Source of the DNA: Cladorhizidae sp. MBARI D1340-BT2
Taxonomy: Eukaryota > Porifera > Demospongiae > Poecilosclerida > Cladorhizidae
Direction of reading: 5' to 3'
DNA: 64,000 bases
NCBI GenBank assembly: GCA_028752905.1
Contig: JAQNBH010000012.1
Coordinates: 22,220,956 to 22,284,955, forward strand
Positions within the stretch are counted from its first letter, which is position 1; each line of letters begins with the position of its first letter. Below are positions 49,782 through 63,200 of the stretch, in pieces. Made by a program: the position numbers and the translations under genes. The notes under the pieces were generated by a model. That model was not told the DNA's origin. It did no database searches and worked only from the letters and a program-made list of their open reading frames with translations.

Positions 49782-52700
49782 AGTGGCTTGGTACAGTGGC
49801 TTTGTAACAGTGGCTTTGGACAGTGGCTTGGTACAGCAGTGGCTTTGTACCAGTGGCTTTGAACAGTGGCTTGGTACAGTGGCTTTGTACCAGTGGCCTT
49901 GGAAAGTGGCTTGGTACAGTGGCTTTGTAACAGTGGCTTTGGACAGTGGCTTGGTACAGTGGAGTTGTAGCAGTGGCTTTGGACAGTGGCTTGGTACAGT
50001 GGTTTGTACCATACCAGTGGCTTAGGACAGTGGCTTGGTACAGTGGCTTTGTACCAGTGGCTTTGGACATTGGCTTGGTGCAGTGGCTTTGTACCAGTGG
50101 CTTTGGAAAGTGGCTTGGTACAGTGGCTTTGTACCAGTGGCTTGGCTTGGTTCTGTACAAGTGGCTTTGGATAGTGGCTTGGTACAGTGGCTTTGTACCA
50201 GTGGCTTTGGACAGTGGCTTGGTACAGTGGTTTTGTACCAGTGGCTTTGGAGAGTGGCTTGGTTCTGTACCAGTGGCTTTGGATAGTGGCTTGGTACAGT
50301 GGCTTTGTACCAGTGTCTTTGGACAGTGACTTGGTACAGTGGCTTTGTACCAGTGGCTTTAGATAGTGGCTTTGTACAGTGGCTTTGTACCAGTGGCTTT
50401 GGACAGTGGCTTGGTACAGAGGCCTTGTACCAGTGGCTTTGGACAGTGGCTTGGTGCAGTGGCTTTGTACCAGTAGCTGTGGACAGTGGCTTGGTACAGT
50501 GGCTTTGTATCAGTGGCTTTGGACAGTGGCTTTGTACCAGTGGCTTTAGAGAGTGGCTTGGTACAGTGGCTTTGTACAAGTGGCCTTGGACAGTGGCTTG
50601 GTATAGTGGCTTTGTACCCGTGGCTTTGGACAGTGGTTTTGTACCGTGGCTTTGTACTATTGGCTTTGGACTGTGGCTTTGTACAGTGACTTTGTATAGT
50701 GGCTTTGTACAGTGGTTTTGTAGAGTGGCTTGGGACAGTGTCTTTGTACCAGTGGCTTTGGACAGTGGCTTGGGACAGTAGCTTTGTACTAGTGGCTTTG
50801 GACAGTAGCTTGGGACAGTGTCTTTGTACCAGTGGCTTTGGACAGTGGCTCTGGACAGTGGCTTTGTACCAGTGGCTTTGGACAGTGGCTTGGGACAGTG
50901 GCTTTGTACCAGTGGCTTTGGACAGTGACTTGGGACAGTGGCTTTGTACCAGTGGCTTTGGACAGTGGCTTGGGACAGTGGCTTTGTACCAGTGGCTTTG
51001 GACAGTGGCTTGGGACAGTGGCTTTGTACCAGTGGCTTTGGACAGTGGCTTGGTACAGTGGCTTTGTACCAGTGGCTTTGGACAGTGGCTTTGTACAGTG
51101 GCTTTGTGCCAGTGGCTTTGGACAGTGGCTTGGTACAGTGGCTTGGTACCAGTCTCTTTGTGCAGTTGCTTGGTACATTATCTTTGTACCAGTGTCTTTG
51201 GACAGTGGCTTGGTACAGTGGCTTTGTATCAGTGGCTTTGGACAGTGGCTTTGTACCAGTGGGTTTTGACAGTGGCTTGGTACAGTGGCTTGGTACAGTG
51301 GCTTTAGGCTTTGGACACTGGCTTGGTACAGTGGCTTGGTACAGTGGCTTTGTACCAGTGGCTTTGGACAGTTGCTTGGTACTGTACCATCGGCTTTGGA
51401 CAGTGGCTTGGTACAGTGGCTTTGTACCAGTGTCTTTGGACAGTGGCTTATTACAGTGGCTTTGTACCAGTAGTTTTGGACAGTGGCTTGGTACAGTGGT
51501 TTGTACCAATGTCTTTGGACAGTGGCTTGGTACAGTGGCTTTGTAGCAGTGGCTTTGGACAGTGGCTTGGTGCAGTGGATTTGTACCAGTGGCTTTGGAC
51601 AGTGGCTTGATACAGTGGCTTTGTATCAGTGGCTTTGGACAGTGGCTTTGTACCAGTGGCTTTGGACAGTGGCTTAGTACAGTGGCTTTGTACCAGTGGA
51701 TTTGGACAGTTGATTGGTACAGTGGTTTGTACCAGTGGCTTTGGAGAGTGGCTTGATACGGTGGCTTTGTACCAGTGGCTTTCGACAGTGGCTTGGTACA
51801 GTAGCTTTGTACCAGTGGCTTTGGACAGTGGCTTGGTACAGTGGCTTTGTACCAGTGGCTTTGGACAGTGGCTTGGTACAGTGGCTTTGTACCAGTCTCT
51901 TTGGGCAGTGGCTTGGTACATTGGCTTTGTACCAATGGCTTTGGACAGTGGCTTGTTACAGAGGCTTTGTACCAGTGGCTTTGGACAGTGGTTTGGTTCA
52001 GTGGCTTTGTACCAGTGGCTTTGGACAGTGGCTTAGTACAGTGGCTTTGTAGCAGTAGCTTTGGACAGTGGCTTGGTACAGTGGCTTTGTACAAGTGGCT
52101 TTGGACAGTGGCTTGGTACAGTGGCTTTGTACCAGTGGCTTTCGACAGTGGCTTGGTACAGCGGCTTTGTACCAGTGGCTTTGGACAGTGGCTTGGTACA
52201 GTGGCTTTGTACCAGTGGCTTTGGACAACGGCTAGGTTCTGTACAAGTGGCTTTGGATAGTGGCTTGGTACGGTGGCTTTGTACCAGTGTCTTTGGACAG
52301 TGACTTGGTACAGTGGCTTTGTACCAGTGGCTTTGGACAGTGGCTTGGTACAGTGGCTTTTGTACCAGTGGGTTTGCACAGTGGCTTGGTACAGTGGCTT
52401 TGTACCAGTGGCTTTGGACAGTGCTGAGTGGCTTGGTGCAGTGTCTTTGTACCAGTGGCTTTGGAAAGTGGCTTGGTACAGTGGCTTTGTATCAGTGGCT
52501 TTGGACAGTGGCTTTGTACCATTGGCTTTGGGCAGTGGCTTGGTACAGTGGCTTTGTACCAGTGGCTTTGGACAGTGGCTTGGTATAGTGGCTTTGTACC
52601 AGTGGCTTTGGACAGTGGTTTTGTACAGTGGCTTTGTACTATTGGCTTTGCATAGTGGCTTTGTACTGTGACTTTGTATAGTGGCTTTGTACAGTAGTTT

Positions 52701-55700
52701 TGTACAGTGGTTTTGTACAGTGGCTTTGTACCAGTGGCTTTGGACAGTGGCTTGGTACAGTGGCTTTGTACCAGTCTCTTTGGGCAGTGGCTTAGTACAT
52801 TGGCTTTGTACCAATGGCTTTGGACACTGGCTTGTACAGTGGATTTGTACCAGTGGCTTTGGACAGTGGCTTGGGATAGTGGCTTTGTACCAGTGGCTTT
52901 GGACAGTGGCTTGGGTCAGTGGCTTTGTACCAGTGGCTTTGGACAGTAGCTTGGGACAGTGGCTTTGTACCAGTGGCTTTGGATAGTGGCTTCGGACAGT
53001 GGATTTGTACCAGTGACTTTGGACAGTGGCTTGGGACAGTGGCTTTGTACCAATGGCTTTGGACAGTTGCTTGGTACAGTGGCTTTGTACCAGTAGCTTT
53101 GGACAGTGGCTTGGGAAAGTGGCTTTGTACCAGTGTCTTTGGACAGTGGCTTGGTACAGTGGCTTTGTAACAGTGGCTTTGGACAGTGGCTTGGTACAGC
53201 AGTGGCTTTGTACCAGTGGCTTTGGACAGTGGCTTGGTACAGTGGCTTTGTACCAGTGGCTTTGGAAAGTAGCTTGGTACAGTGGCTTTGTACAAGTGGC
53301 TTTGGACAGTGGCTTGGTACAGTGGATTTGTACCAGTGGCATTGGACAGTGGCTTGGTGCAGTGGCTTAGTACCAGTAGCTGTGGACAGTGGCTTGGTAC
53401 AGTGGCTTTGTATCAGTGGCTTTGGACAGTGGCTCTGTACCAGTGGCTTTAGAGAGTGGCTTGGTACAGTGGCTTTGTACAAGTGGCTTTGGACAGTGGC
53501 TTGGTATAGTGGCTTTATACCAGTGGCTTTGGACAGTGGTTTTGTACAGTGGCTTTGTACTATTGGCTTTGGACAGTGGCTTTGTACAGTGACTTTGTAT
53601 AGTGGCTTTGTACAGTGGTTTTGTACAGTGGCTTGGGACAGTGTCTTTGTACCAGTGGCTTTGGACAGTGGCTTGGGACAGTAGCTTTGTACTAGTGGCT
53701 TTGGACAGTAGCTTGGGAAAGTGTCTTTGTACCAGTGGCTTTGGACAGTGGCTCTGGACAGTGGCTTTGTACCAGTGGCTTTGGACAGTGGCTTTGGACA
53801 GTAGCTTTGTACCAGTGGCTTTGGACAGTGGCTTGGGACAGTGGCTTTGTACCAGTGGCTTTGGACAGTGGCTTGGGACAGTGGCTTTGTACCAGTGGCT
53901 TTGGACAGTGGCTTGGGACAGTGGCTTTGGACCAGTGGCTTTGGACAGTGGCTTGGTACAGTGGCTTTGTACCAGTGGCTTTGGACAGTGGCTTTGTACA
54001 GTGGCTTTGTACCAGTGGCTTTGGACAGTGGCTTGGTACAGTGGCTTGGTACCAGTCTCTTTGGGCAGTTGCTTGGTACATTGTCTTTGTACCAGTGTCT
54101 TTGGACAGTGGCTTGGTAGAGTGGCTTTGTATCAGTGGCTTTGGACAGTGGCTTTGTACCAGTGGCTTTTGACAGTGGCTTGGTACAGTGGCTTTGTACC
54201 AGTGGCTTTGGACAGTTGCTTTGTACAGTGGCTTTGTACCAGTGGCTTTGGACAGTGGCTTGGTACAGTGGCTTTAGGCTTTGGACACTGGCTTGGTACA
54301 GTGGCTTGGTACAGTGGCTTTGTACCAGTGGCTTTGGACAGTTGCTTGGTACTGTACCATTGGCTTTTGACAGTGGCTTGGTACAGTGGCTTTGTACCAG
54401 TGTCTTTGGACAGTGGCTTATTACAGTGGCTTTGTACCAGTAGTTTTGGACAGTGGCTTGGTGCAGCGGTTTGTACCAATGTCTTTGGACAGTGGCTTGG
54501 TACAGTGGCTTTGTAGCAGTGGCTTTGGACAGTGGCTTGGTGCAGTGGATCTGTACCAGTGGCTTTGGACAGTGGCTTGATACAGTGGCTTTGTATCAGT
54601 GGCTTTGGACAGTGGCTTTGTACCAGTGGCTTTGGACAGTGGCTTAGTACAGTGGCTTTGTACCAGTGGCTTTGGACAGTTGATTGGTACAGTGGTTTTG
54701 TACCAGTGGCTTTGGACAGAGGCTTGATATGGTGGCTTTGTACCAGTGGCTTTCGACAGTGGCTTGGTACAGTGGCTTTGTACCAGTGGCTTTGGACAGT
54801 GGCTTGGTACAGTGGCTTTGTACCAGTGGCTTTGGACAGTGGCTTGGTACAGTGGCTTAGTACCAGTGGCTTTGGACAGTGGCTTGGTACAGTGGCTTTG
54901 TACCAGTGGCTTTGGACAGTGGCTTGGTACATTGGCTTTGTACCAATGGCTTTGGACAGTGGCTTGGTACAGAGGCTTTGTACCAATGGCTTTGGACAGT
55001 GGCTTGGTACAGTGGCTTTGTACCAGTGTCTTTGGACAGTGGCTTATTACAGTGGCTTTGTACCAGTAGTTTTGGACAGTGGCTTGGTACAGTGGTTTGT
55101 ACCAATGTCTTTGGACAGTGGCTTGGTACAGTGGCTTTGTAGCAGTGGCTTTGGACAGTGGCTTGGTGCAGTGGATTTGTACCAGTGGCTTTGGACAGTG
55201 GCTTGATACAGTGGCTTTGTATCAGTGGCTTTGGACAGTGGCTTTGTACCAGTGGCTTTGGACAGTGGCTTAGTACAGTGGCTTTGTACCAGTGGATTTG
55301 GACAGTTGATTGGTACAGTGGTTTTGTACCAGTGGCTTTGGAGAGTGGCTTGATACGGTGGCTTTGTACCAGTGGCTTTCGACAGTGGCTTGGTACAGTA
55401 GCTTTGTACCAGTGGCTTTGGACAGTGGCTTGGTACAGTGGCTTTGTACCAGTGGCTTTGGACAGTGGCTTGGTACAGTGGCTTTGTACCAGTCTCTTTG
55501 GGCAGTGGCTTGGTATATTGGCTTTGTACCAATGGCTTTGGACAGTGGCTTGGTACAGAGGCTTTGTACCAGTGGCTTTGGACAGTGGTTTGGTACAGTG
55601 GCTTTGTACCAGTGGCTTTGGACAGTGGCTTAGTACAGTGGCTTTGTAGCAGTGGCTTTGGACAGTGGCTTGGTACAGTGGCTTTGTACAAGTGGCTTTG

Positions 55701-55855
55701 GACAGTGGCTTGGTACAGTGGCTTTGTACCAGTGGCTTTCGACAGTGGCTTGGTACAGTGGCTTTGTACCAGTGGCTTTGGTCAGTGGCTTGGTACAGTA
55801 GATTTGTACCAGTGGCTTTGGACAATGGCTTGGTTCTGTACAAGTGGCTTTGGAT
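49782..55855 (+). repeat. 6,074-bp tandem HOR, copy B
   Basis: Second copy of the 6,074-bp unit. Beyond 55880 the sequence leaves copy A-like sequence and passes into a HOR type otherwise seen at 13.9-17.6 kb, which begins GTACCAGTGTCTTTGGACAG. The near-absence of differences makes this the youngest large duplication in the window, if the assembly is correct here. Confidence 0.95.
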
Positions 55856-56401
55856 AGTGGCTTGGTACAGTGGCTTTGTACCAGTGTCTTTGGACAGTGA
55901 CTTGGTACAGTGGCTTTGTACCAGTGGCTTTGGACAGTGGCTTGGTACAGTGGCTTTTGTACCAGTGGGTTTGTACAGTGGCTTGGTACAGTGGCTTTGT
56001 ACCAGTGGCTTTGGACAGTGTTGAGTGGCTTGGTGCAGTGGCTTTGTACCAGCGGCTTTGGAAAGTGGCTTGGTACAGTGGCTTTGTATCAGTGGCTTTG
56101 GACAGTGGCTTTGTACCATTGGCTTTGGGCAGTGGCTTGGTACAGTGGCTTTGTACCAGTCTGTTTGGACAGTGACTTGGTACATTGGCTTTGTACCAAT
56201 GGCTTTGGACAGTGGCTTGGTACAGTGGATTTGTACCAGTAGCTTTGGACAGTGGCTTGGTACAGTGGCTTTGTACCAGTGGTTTTGGACAGTGTCTTGG
56301 TACAGTGGCTTTGTACCAGTGGCTTTGGACAGTGGCTAGGTACAGTGGCTTTGTGCCAGTGGCTTTGGACAGTGGCTTGGTACAGTGGTTTGTACCAGTG
56401 G

Positions 56402-59400
56402 CTTTGGACAGTGGCTTGGTACAGTGGCTTTGTACCAGTGGCTTTGGACATTGGCTTGGTGCAGTGGCTTTGTACCAGTGGCTTTGGACAGAGGCTTGGT
56501 ACAGTGGCTTTGTACCAGTGGCTTGGTTTGGTTCTGTACCAGTGGCTTTGGATAGTGGCTTGGTACAGTGGCTTTGTACCAGTGACTTTGGACGGTGGCT
56601 TGGTTCAGTGGCTTTGTACCAGTGGCTTTGGACAGTGGCTTGGTTCTGTACCAGTGGCTTTGGATAGTGGCTTGGTACAGTGGTTTGTACCAGTGGCTTT
56701 GGACAGTGGCTTGGTACGGTGGCTTTGTACCAGTGGCTTTGGATAGTGGCTTGGTGCAGTGGCTTTGTACCAGTGTCTTTGGACAGTGGCTTGGTACAGT
56801 GGCTTTGTATCAGTGGCTTTGGACAGTGGCTTTGTACCAGTTGCTTTGGACAGGGCTTGGATAAGTGGCTTTGTACCAGTGGCTTTGGACAGTAGCTTGG
56901 GACAGAGGCTTGGTACCAGTGGCTTTGGACAGTGGCTTGGGACAGTGGCTTTGTACCAGTGGCTTTGGACAGTGGCTTGGGACAGTGGATTTGTACCAGT
57001 GACTTTGGACAGTGGCTTGGGACAGTGGCTTTGTACCAGTGGCTTTGGACAGTGGCTTGGTACAGTGGCTTTGTACCAGTAGCTTTTGACAGTGGCTTGG
57101 GAAAGTGGCTTTGTACCAGTGGCTTTGGACAGTGGCTTGGTACAGTGGCTTTGTAACAGTGGCTTTGGACAGTGGCTTGGTACAGTGGCTTTGTACCAGT
57201 CTCTTTGGACAGTGACTTGGTACATTGGCTTTGTACCAATGGCTTTGTACAGTGGCTTGGTACAGTGGATTTGTACCAGTGGCTTTGGACAGTGGCTTGG
57301 TACAGTGGCTTTGTAACAGTGGTTTTGGACAGTGACTTGGTACAGTGGCTTTGTACCAGTGGCTTTGGACAGTGGCTTGGTACAGTGGCTTTGTGCCAGT
57401 GGCTTTTGACAGTGGCTTGGTACAGTGGCTTTGTACCAGTGGCTTTGGAAAGTGGCTTGCTAGAGTGGCTTTGTACCAGTGGTTTGGACAGTGGCTTGGT
57501 ACAGTGGATTTGTACCAGTGGCTTTGGACAGTGGCTTGGTAGAGTGGTTTGTACCAGTGGCTTTGGACAGTGGCTTGGTACAGTGGCTTTGTACCAGTGG
57601 CTTTGGACATTGGCTTGGTGCAGTGGCTTTGTACCAGTGGCTTTGGACAGTGGCTTTGTACAGTGGCTTTATACCAGTGGCTTGGTTTGGTTCTGTACCA
57701 GTGGCTTTGGATAGTGGCTTAGTACAGTGGCTTTGTACCAGTGGCTTTGGACAGTGGCTTGGTACAGTGGCTTTGTACCAGTGGCTTTGGTCAGTGGCTT
57801 GGTTCTGTACCAGTGTCTTTGGATAGTGGCTTGGTACAGTGGCTTTGTACCAGTGGCTTTGGAAGGTGGCTTGGTACAGTGGCTTCGTACCAGTGGCTTT
57901 GGACAGTGGCTTGGTGCAGTGTCTTTGTACCAGTGTCTTTGGACAGTGGCTTGGTACAGTGGCTTTGTATCAGTGGCTTTGGACAGTGGCTTTGTACCAG
58001 TGGCTTTTGACAGTGGCTTGGTACAGTGGCTTTGTACCAGTGGCTTTGGACAGTTGCTTGGTACAGTGGCTTTGTACCAGTGGCTTTGGACAGTGGCTTG
58101 GTACAGTGGCTTAGGCTTTGGACACTGGTTTGGTACAGTGGCTTGGTACAGTGGCTTTGTACCAGTGGCTTTGGACAGTTGCTTGGTACTGTACCAGTGG
58201 CTTTGGAGAGTGGCTTGGTACAGTAGATTTGTACCAGTGTCTTTGGACAGTGGCTTATTACAGTGGCTTTGTACCAGTAGTTTTGGACAGTGGCTTGGTA
58301 CAGTGGTTTGTACCAATGTCTTTGGACAGTGGCTTGGTACAGTGGCTTTGTACCAGTGGCTTTGGACAGTGGCTTGGTGCAGTGGATTTGTACCAGTGGC
58401 TTTGGACAGTGGCTTGATACAGTGGCTTTGTGTAAGTGGCTTTGGACAGTGGCTTTGTACCAGTGGCTTTGGACAGTGGCTTTTTGTACCAGTGGCTTTG
58501 GACAGTGGCTTGGTACAGTGGCTTTGTACCAGTGGCTTAGGACAGTTGATTGGTAGAGTGGCTTTGTACCAGTGGCTTTGGACAGTGGCTTGGTACAGTG
58601 GCTTTGTACCAGTGGCTTTTGACAGTGACTTGGTACAGTGGCTTTGTACCTGTGGCTTTGGACAGTGGCTTGGTACAATGGCTTTGTACCAGTGGCTTTG
58701 GACAGTGGCTTGTTACAGTGGCTTGGTACAGTAGCTTTGTACCAGTGGCTTTGGACAGTGGCTTGGTACATTGGCTTTGTACCAATGGCTTTGGACAGTG
58801 GCTTGGTACAGTGGCTTTGTACCAGTGGCTTTGGACAGTGGTTTGGTACAGTGGCTTTGTACCAGTGGTTTGGACAGTGGCTTAGTACAGTGGCTTTGTA
58901 GCAGTGTCTTTGGACAGTGGCTTGGTACAGTGGCTTTGTACAAGTGGCTTTGGACAGTGGCTTGGTACAGCGGCTTTGTACCAGTGGCTTTGGTCAGTGG
59001 CTTGGTACAGTGGCTTTGTACCAGTGGCTTTGGACAATGGCTTGATTCTGTACATGTGGCTTTGAATAGTGGCTTGGTACAGTGGCTTTGTACCAGTGTC
59101 TTTGGACAGTGACTTGGTACAGTGGCTTTGTACCAGTGGCTTTGGACAGTGGCTTGGTACAGTGGCTTTTGTACCAGTGGGTTTGTACAGTGGCTTGGTA
59201 CAGTGGCTTTGTACCAGTGGCTTTGGACAGTGTTGAGTGGCTTGGTGCAGTGGCTTTGTACCAGTGGCTTTGGAAAGTGGCTTGGTACAGTGGCTTTGTA
59301 TCAGTGGCTTTGGACAGTGGCTTTGTACCATTGGCTTTGGGCAGTGGCTTGGTACAGTGGCTTTGTACCAGTGGCTTTGGACAGTGGCTTGGTATAGTGG

Positions 59401-60269
59401 CTTTGTACCAGTGGCTTTGGACAGTGGTTTTGTACAGTGGCTTTGTACTATTGGCTTTGCACAGCGGCTTTGTACTGTGACTTTGTATAGTGGCTTTGTA
59501 CAGTAGTTTTGTACAGTGGGTTGGGACAGTGTCTTTGTACCAGTGGCTTTGGACAGTGGCTTGGGACAGTGGCTTTGTACAAGTGGCTTTGGACAGTAGC
59601 TTGGGACAGTGGCTTTGTACCAGTTGCTTTGGACAGTGGCTTGGGACAGTGGCTTTGTACCAGTGGCTTTGGACAGTGGCTTGGGACAGTGGCTTTGTAC
59701 CAGTGGCTTTGGACAGTGGTTTGGGACAGTGGTTTTGTACCAGTGGCTTTGGATAGTGGCTTCGGACAGTGGATTTGTACCAGTGACTTTGGACAGTGGC
59801 TTGAGACAGTGGCTTTGTACCAGTGGCTTTGGACAGTTGCTTGGTAGAGTGGCTTTGTACCAGTAGCTTTGGACAGTGGCTTGGGAAAGTGGTTTTGTAC
59901 CAGTGTCTTTGGACAGTGGCTTGGTACAGTGGCTTTGTAACAGTGGCTTTGGACAGTGGCTTGTTACAGCAGTGGCTTTGTACCAGTGGCTTTGAACAGT
60001 GGCTTGGTACAGTGGCTTTGTACCAGTGGCTTTGGAAAGTGGCTTGGTACAGTGGCTTTGTACCAGTGGCTTTGGACAGTGGCTTGGTACAGTGGCTTTG
60101 TACCAGTGGTTTTGGACAGTGACTTGGTACAGTGGCTTTGTAGCAGTGGCTTTGGACAGTGGCTTGGTACAGTGGCTTTGTGCTAGTGGCTTTTGAAAGT
60201 GGCTTGGTACAGTGGCTTTGTACCAGTGGCTTTGGAAAGTGGCTTGCTACAGTGGCTTTGTACCAGTGC
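56402..60269 (+). repeat. 3,868-bp tandem HOR, copy C
   Basis: Aligns with 60270 onward at a constant offset of 3,868 bp. Differences noticed are A at 56906 against T at 60774 and A at 58848 against C at 62716. The left boundary is set by GGCTTTGG at 56401 against GCCTTTGG at 60269. The unit combines the GGTTTGGTTCTG, CTTAGGC, GTACATGTGG and GTTGAG markers. Confidence 0.94.
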
Positions 60270-63200
60270 CTTTGGACAGTGGCTTGGTACAGTGGCTTTG
60301 TACCAGTGGCTTTGGACATTGGCTTGGTGCAGTGGCTTTGTACCAGTGGCTTTGGACAGAGGCTTGGTACAGTGGCTTTGTACCAGTGGCTTGGTTTGGT
60401 TCTGTACCAGTGGCTTTGGATAGTGGCTTGGTACAGTGGCTTTGTACCAGTGACTTTGGACGGTGGCTTGGTTCAGTGGCTTTGTACCAGTGGCTTTGGA
60501 CAGTGGCTTGGTTCTGTACCAGTGGCTTTGGATAGTGGCTTGGTACAGTGGTTTGTACCAGTGGCTTTGGACAGTGGCTTGGTACGGTGGCTTTGTACCA
60601 GTGGCTTTGGATAGTGGCTTGGTGCAGTGGCTTTGTACCAGTGTCTTTGGACAGTGGCTTGGTACAGTGGCTTTGTATCAGTGGCTTTGGACAGTGGCTT
60701 TGTACCAGTTGCTTTGGACAGGGCTTGGATAAGTGGCTTTGTACCAGTGGCTTTGGACAGTAGCTTGGGACAGTGGCTTGGTACCAGTGGCTTTGGACAG
60801 TGGCTTGGGACAGTGGCTTTGTACCAGTGGCTTTGGACAGTGGCTTGGGACAGTGGATTTGTACCAGTGACTTTGGACAGTGGCTTGGGACAGTGGCTTT
60901 GTACCAGTGGCTTTGGACAGTGGCTTGGTACAGTGGCTTTGTACCAGTAGCTTTTGACAGTGGCTTGGGAAAGTGGCTTTGTACCAGTGGCTTTGGACAG
61001 TGGCTTGGTACAGTGGCTTTGTAACAGTGGCTTTGGACAGTGGCTTGGTACAGTGGCTTTGTACCAGTCTCTTTGGACAGTGACTTGGTACATTGGCTTT
61101 GTACCAATGGCTTTGTACAGTGGCTTGGTACAGTGGATTTGTACCAGTGGCTTTGGACAGTGGCTTGGTACAGTGGCTTTGTAACAGTGGTTTTGGACAG
61201 TGACTTGGTACAGTGGCTTTGTACCAGTGGCTTTGGACAGTGGCTTGGTACAGTGGCTTTGTGCCAGTGGCTTTTGACAGTGGCTTGGTACAGTGGCTTT
61301 GTACCAGTGGCTTTGGAAAGTGGCTTGCTAGAGTGGCTTTGTACCAGTGGTTTGGACAGTGGCTTGGTACAGTGGATTTGTACCAGTGGCTTTGGACAGT
61401 GGCTTGGTAGAGTGGTTTGTACCAGTGGCTTTGGACAGTGGCTTGGTACAGTGGCTTTGTACCAGTGGCTTTGGACATTGGCTTGGTGCAGTGGCTTTGT
61501 ACCAGTGGCTTTGGACAGTGGCTTTGTACAGTGGCTTTATACCAGTGGCTTGGTTTGGTTCTGTACCAGTGGCTTTGGATAGTGGCTTAGTACAGTGGCT
61601 TTGTACCAGTGGCTTTGGACAGTGGCTTGGTACAGTGGCTTTGTACCAGTGGCTTTGGTCAGTGGCTTGGTTCTGTACCAGTGTCTTTGGATAGTGGCTT
61701 GGTACAGTGGCTTTGTACCAGTGGCTTTGGAAGGTGGCTTGGTACAGTGGCTTCGTACCAGTGGCTTTGGACAGTGGCTTGGTGCAGTGTCTTTGTACCA
61801 GTGTCTTTGGACAGTGGCTTGGTACAGTGGCTTTGTATCAGTGGCTTTGGACAGTGGCTTTGTACCAGTGGCTTTTGACAGTGGCTTGGTACAGTGGCTT
61901 TGTACCAGTGGCTTTGGACAGTTGCTTGGTACAGTGGCTTTGTACCAGTGGCTTTGGACAGTGGCTTGGTACAGTGGCTTAGGCTTTGGACACTGGTTTG
62001 GTACAGTGGCTTGGTACAGTGGCTTTGTACCAGTGGCTTTGGACAGTTGCTTGGTACTGTACCAGTGGCTTTGGAGAGTGGCTTGGTACAGTAGATTTGT
62101 ACCAGTGTCTTTGGACAGTGGCTTATTACAGTGGCTTTGTACCAGTAGTTTTGGACAGTGGCTTGGTACAGTGGTTTGTACCAATGTCTTTGGACAGTGG
62201 CTTGGTACAGTGGCTTTGTACCAGTGGCTTTGGACAGTGGCTTGGTGCAGTGGATTTGTACCAGTGGCTTTGGACAGTGGCTTGATACAGTGGCTTTGTG
62301 TAAGTGGCTTTGGACAGTGGCTTTGTACCAGTGGCTTTGGACAGTGGCTTTTTGTACCAGTGGCTTTGGACAGTGGCTTGGTACAGTGGCTTTGTACCAG
62401 TGGCTTAGGACAGTTGATTGGTAGAGTGGCTTTGTACCAGTGGCTTTGGACAGTGGCTTGGTACAGTGGCTTTGTACCAGTGGCTTTTGACAGTGACTTG
62501 GTACAGTGGCTTTGTACCTGTGGCTTTGGACAGTGGCTTGGTACAATGGCTTTGTACCAGTGGCTTTGGACAGTGGCTTGTTACAGTGGCTTGGTACAGT
62601 AGCTTTGTACCAGTGGCTTTGGACAGTGGCTTGGTACATTGGCTTTGTACCAATGGCTTTGGACAGTGGCTTGGTACAGTGGCTTTGTACCAGTGGCTTT
62701 GGACAGTGGTTTGGTCCAGTGGCTTTGTACCAGTGGTTTGGACAGTGGCTTAGTACAGTGGCTTTGTAGCAGTGTCTTTGGACAGTGGCTTGGTACAGTG
62801 GCTTTGTACAAGTGGCTTTGGACAGTGGCTTGGTACAGCGGCTTTGTACCAGTGGCTTTGGTCAGTGGCTTGGTACAGTGGCTTTGTACCAGTGGCTTTG
62901 GACAATGGCTTGATTCTGTACATGTGGCTTTGAATAGTGGCTTGGTACAGTGGCTTTGTACCAGTGTCTTTGGACAGTGACTTGGTACAGTGGCTTTGTA
63001 CCAGTGGCTTTGGACAGTGGCTTGGTACAGTGGCTTTTGTACCAGTGGGTTTGTACAGTGGCTTGGTACAGTGGCTTTGTACCAGTGGCTTTGGACAGTG
63101 TTGAGTGGCTTGGTGCAGTGGCTTTGTACCAGTGGCTTTGGAAAGTGGCTTGGTACAGTGGCTTTGTATCAGTGGCTTTGGACAGTGGCTTTGTACCATT

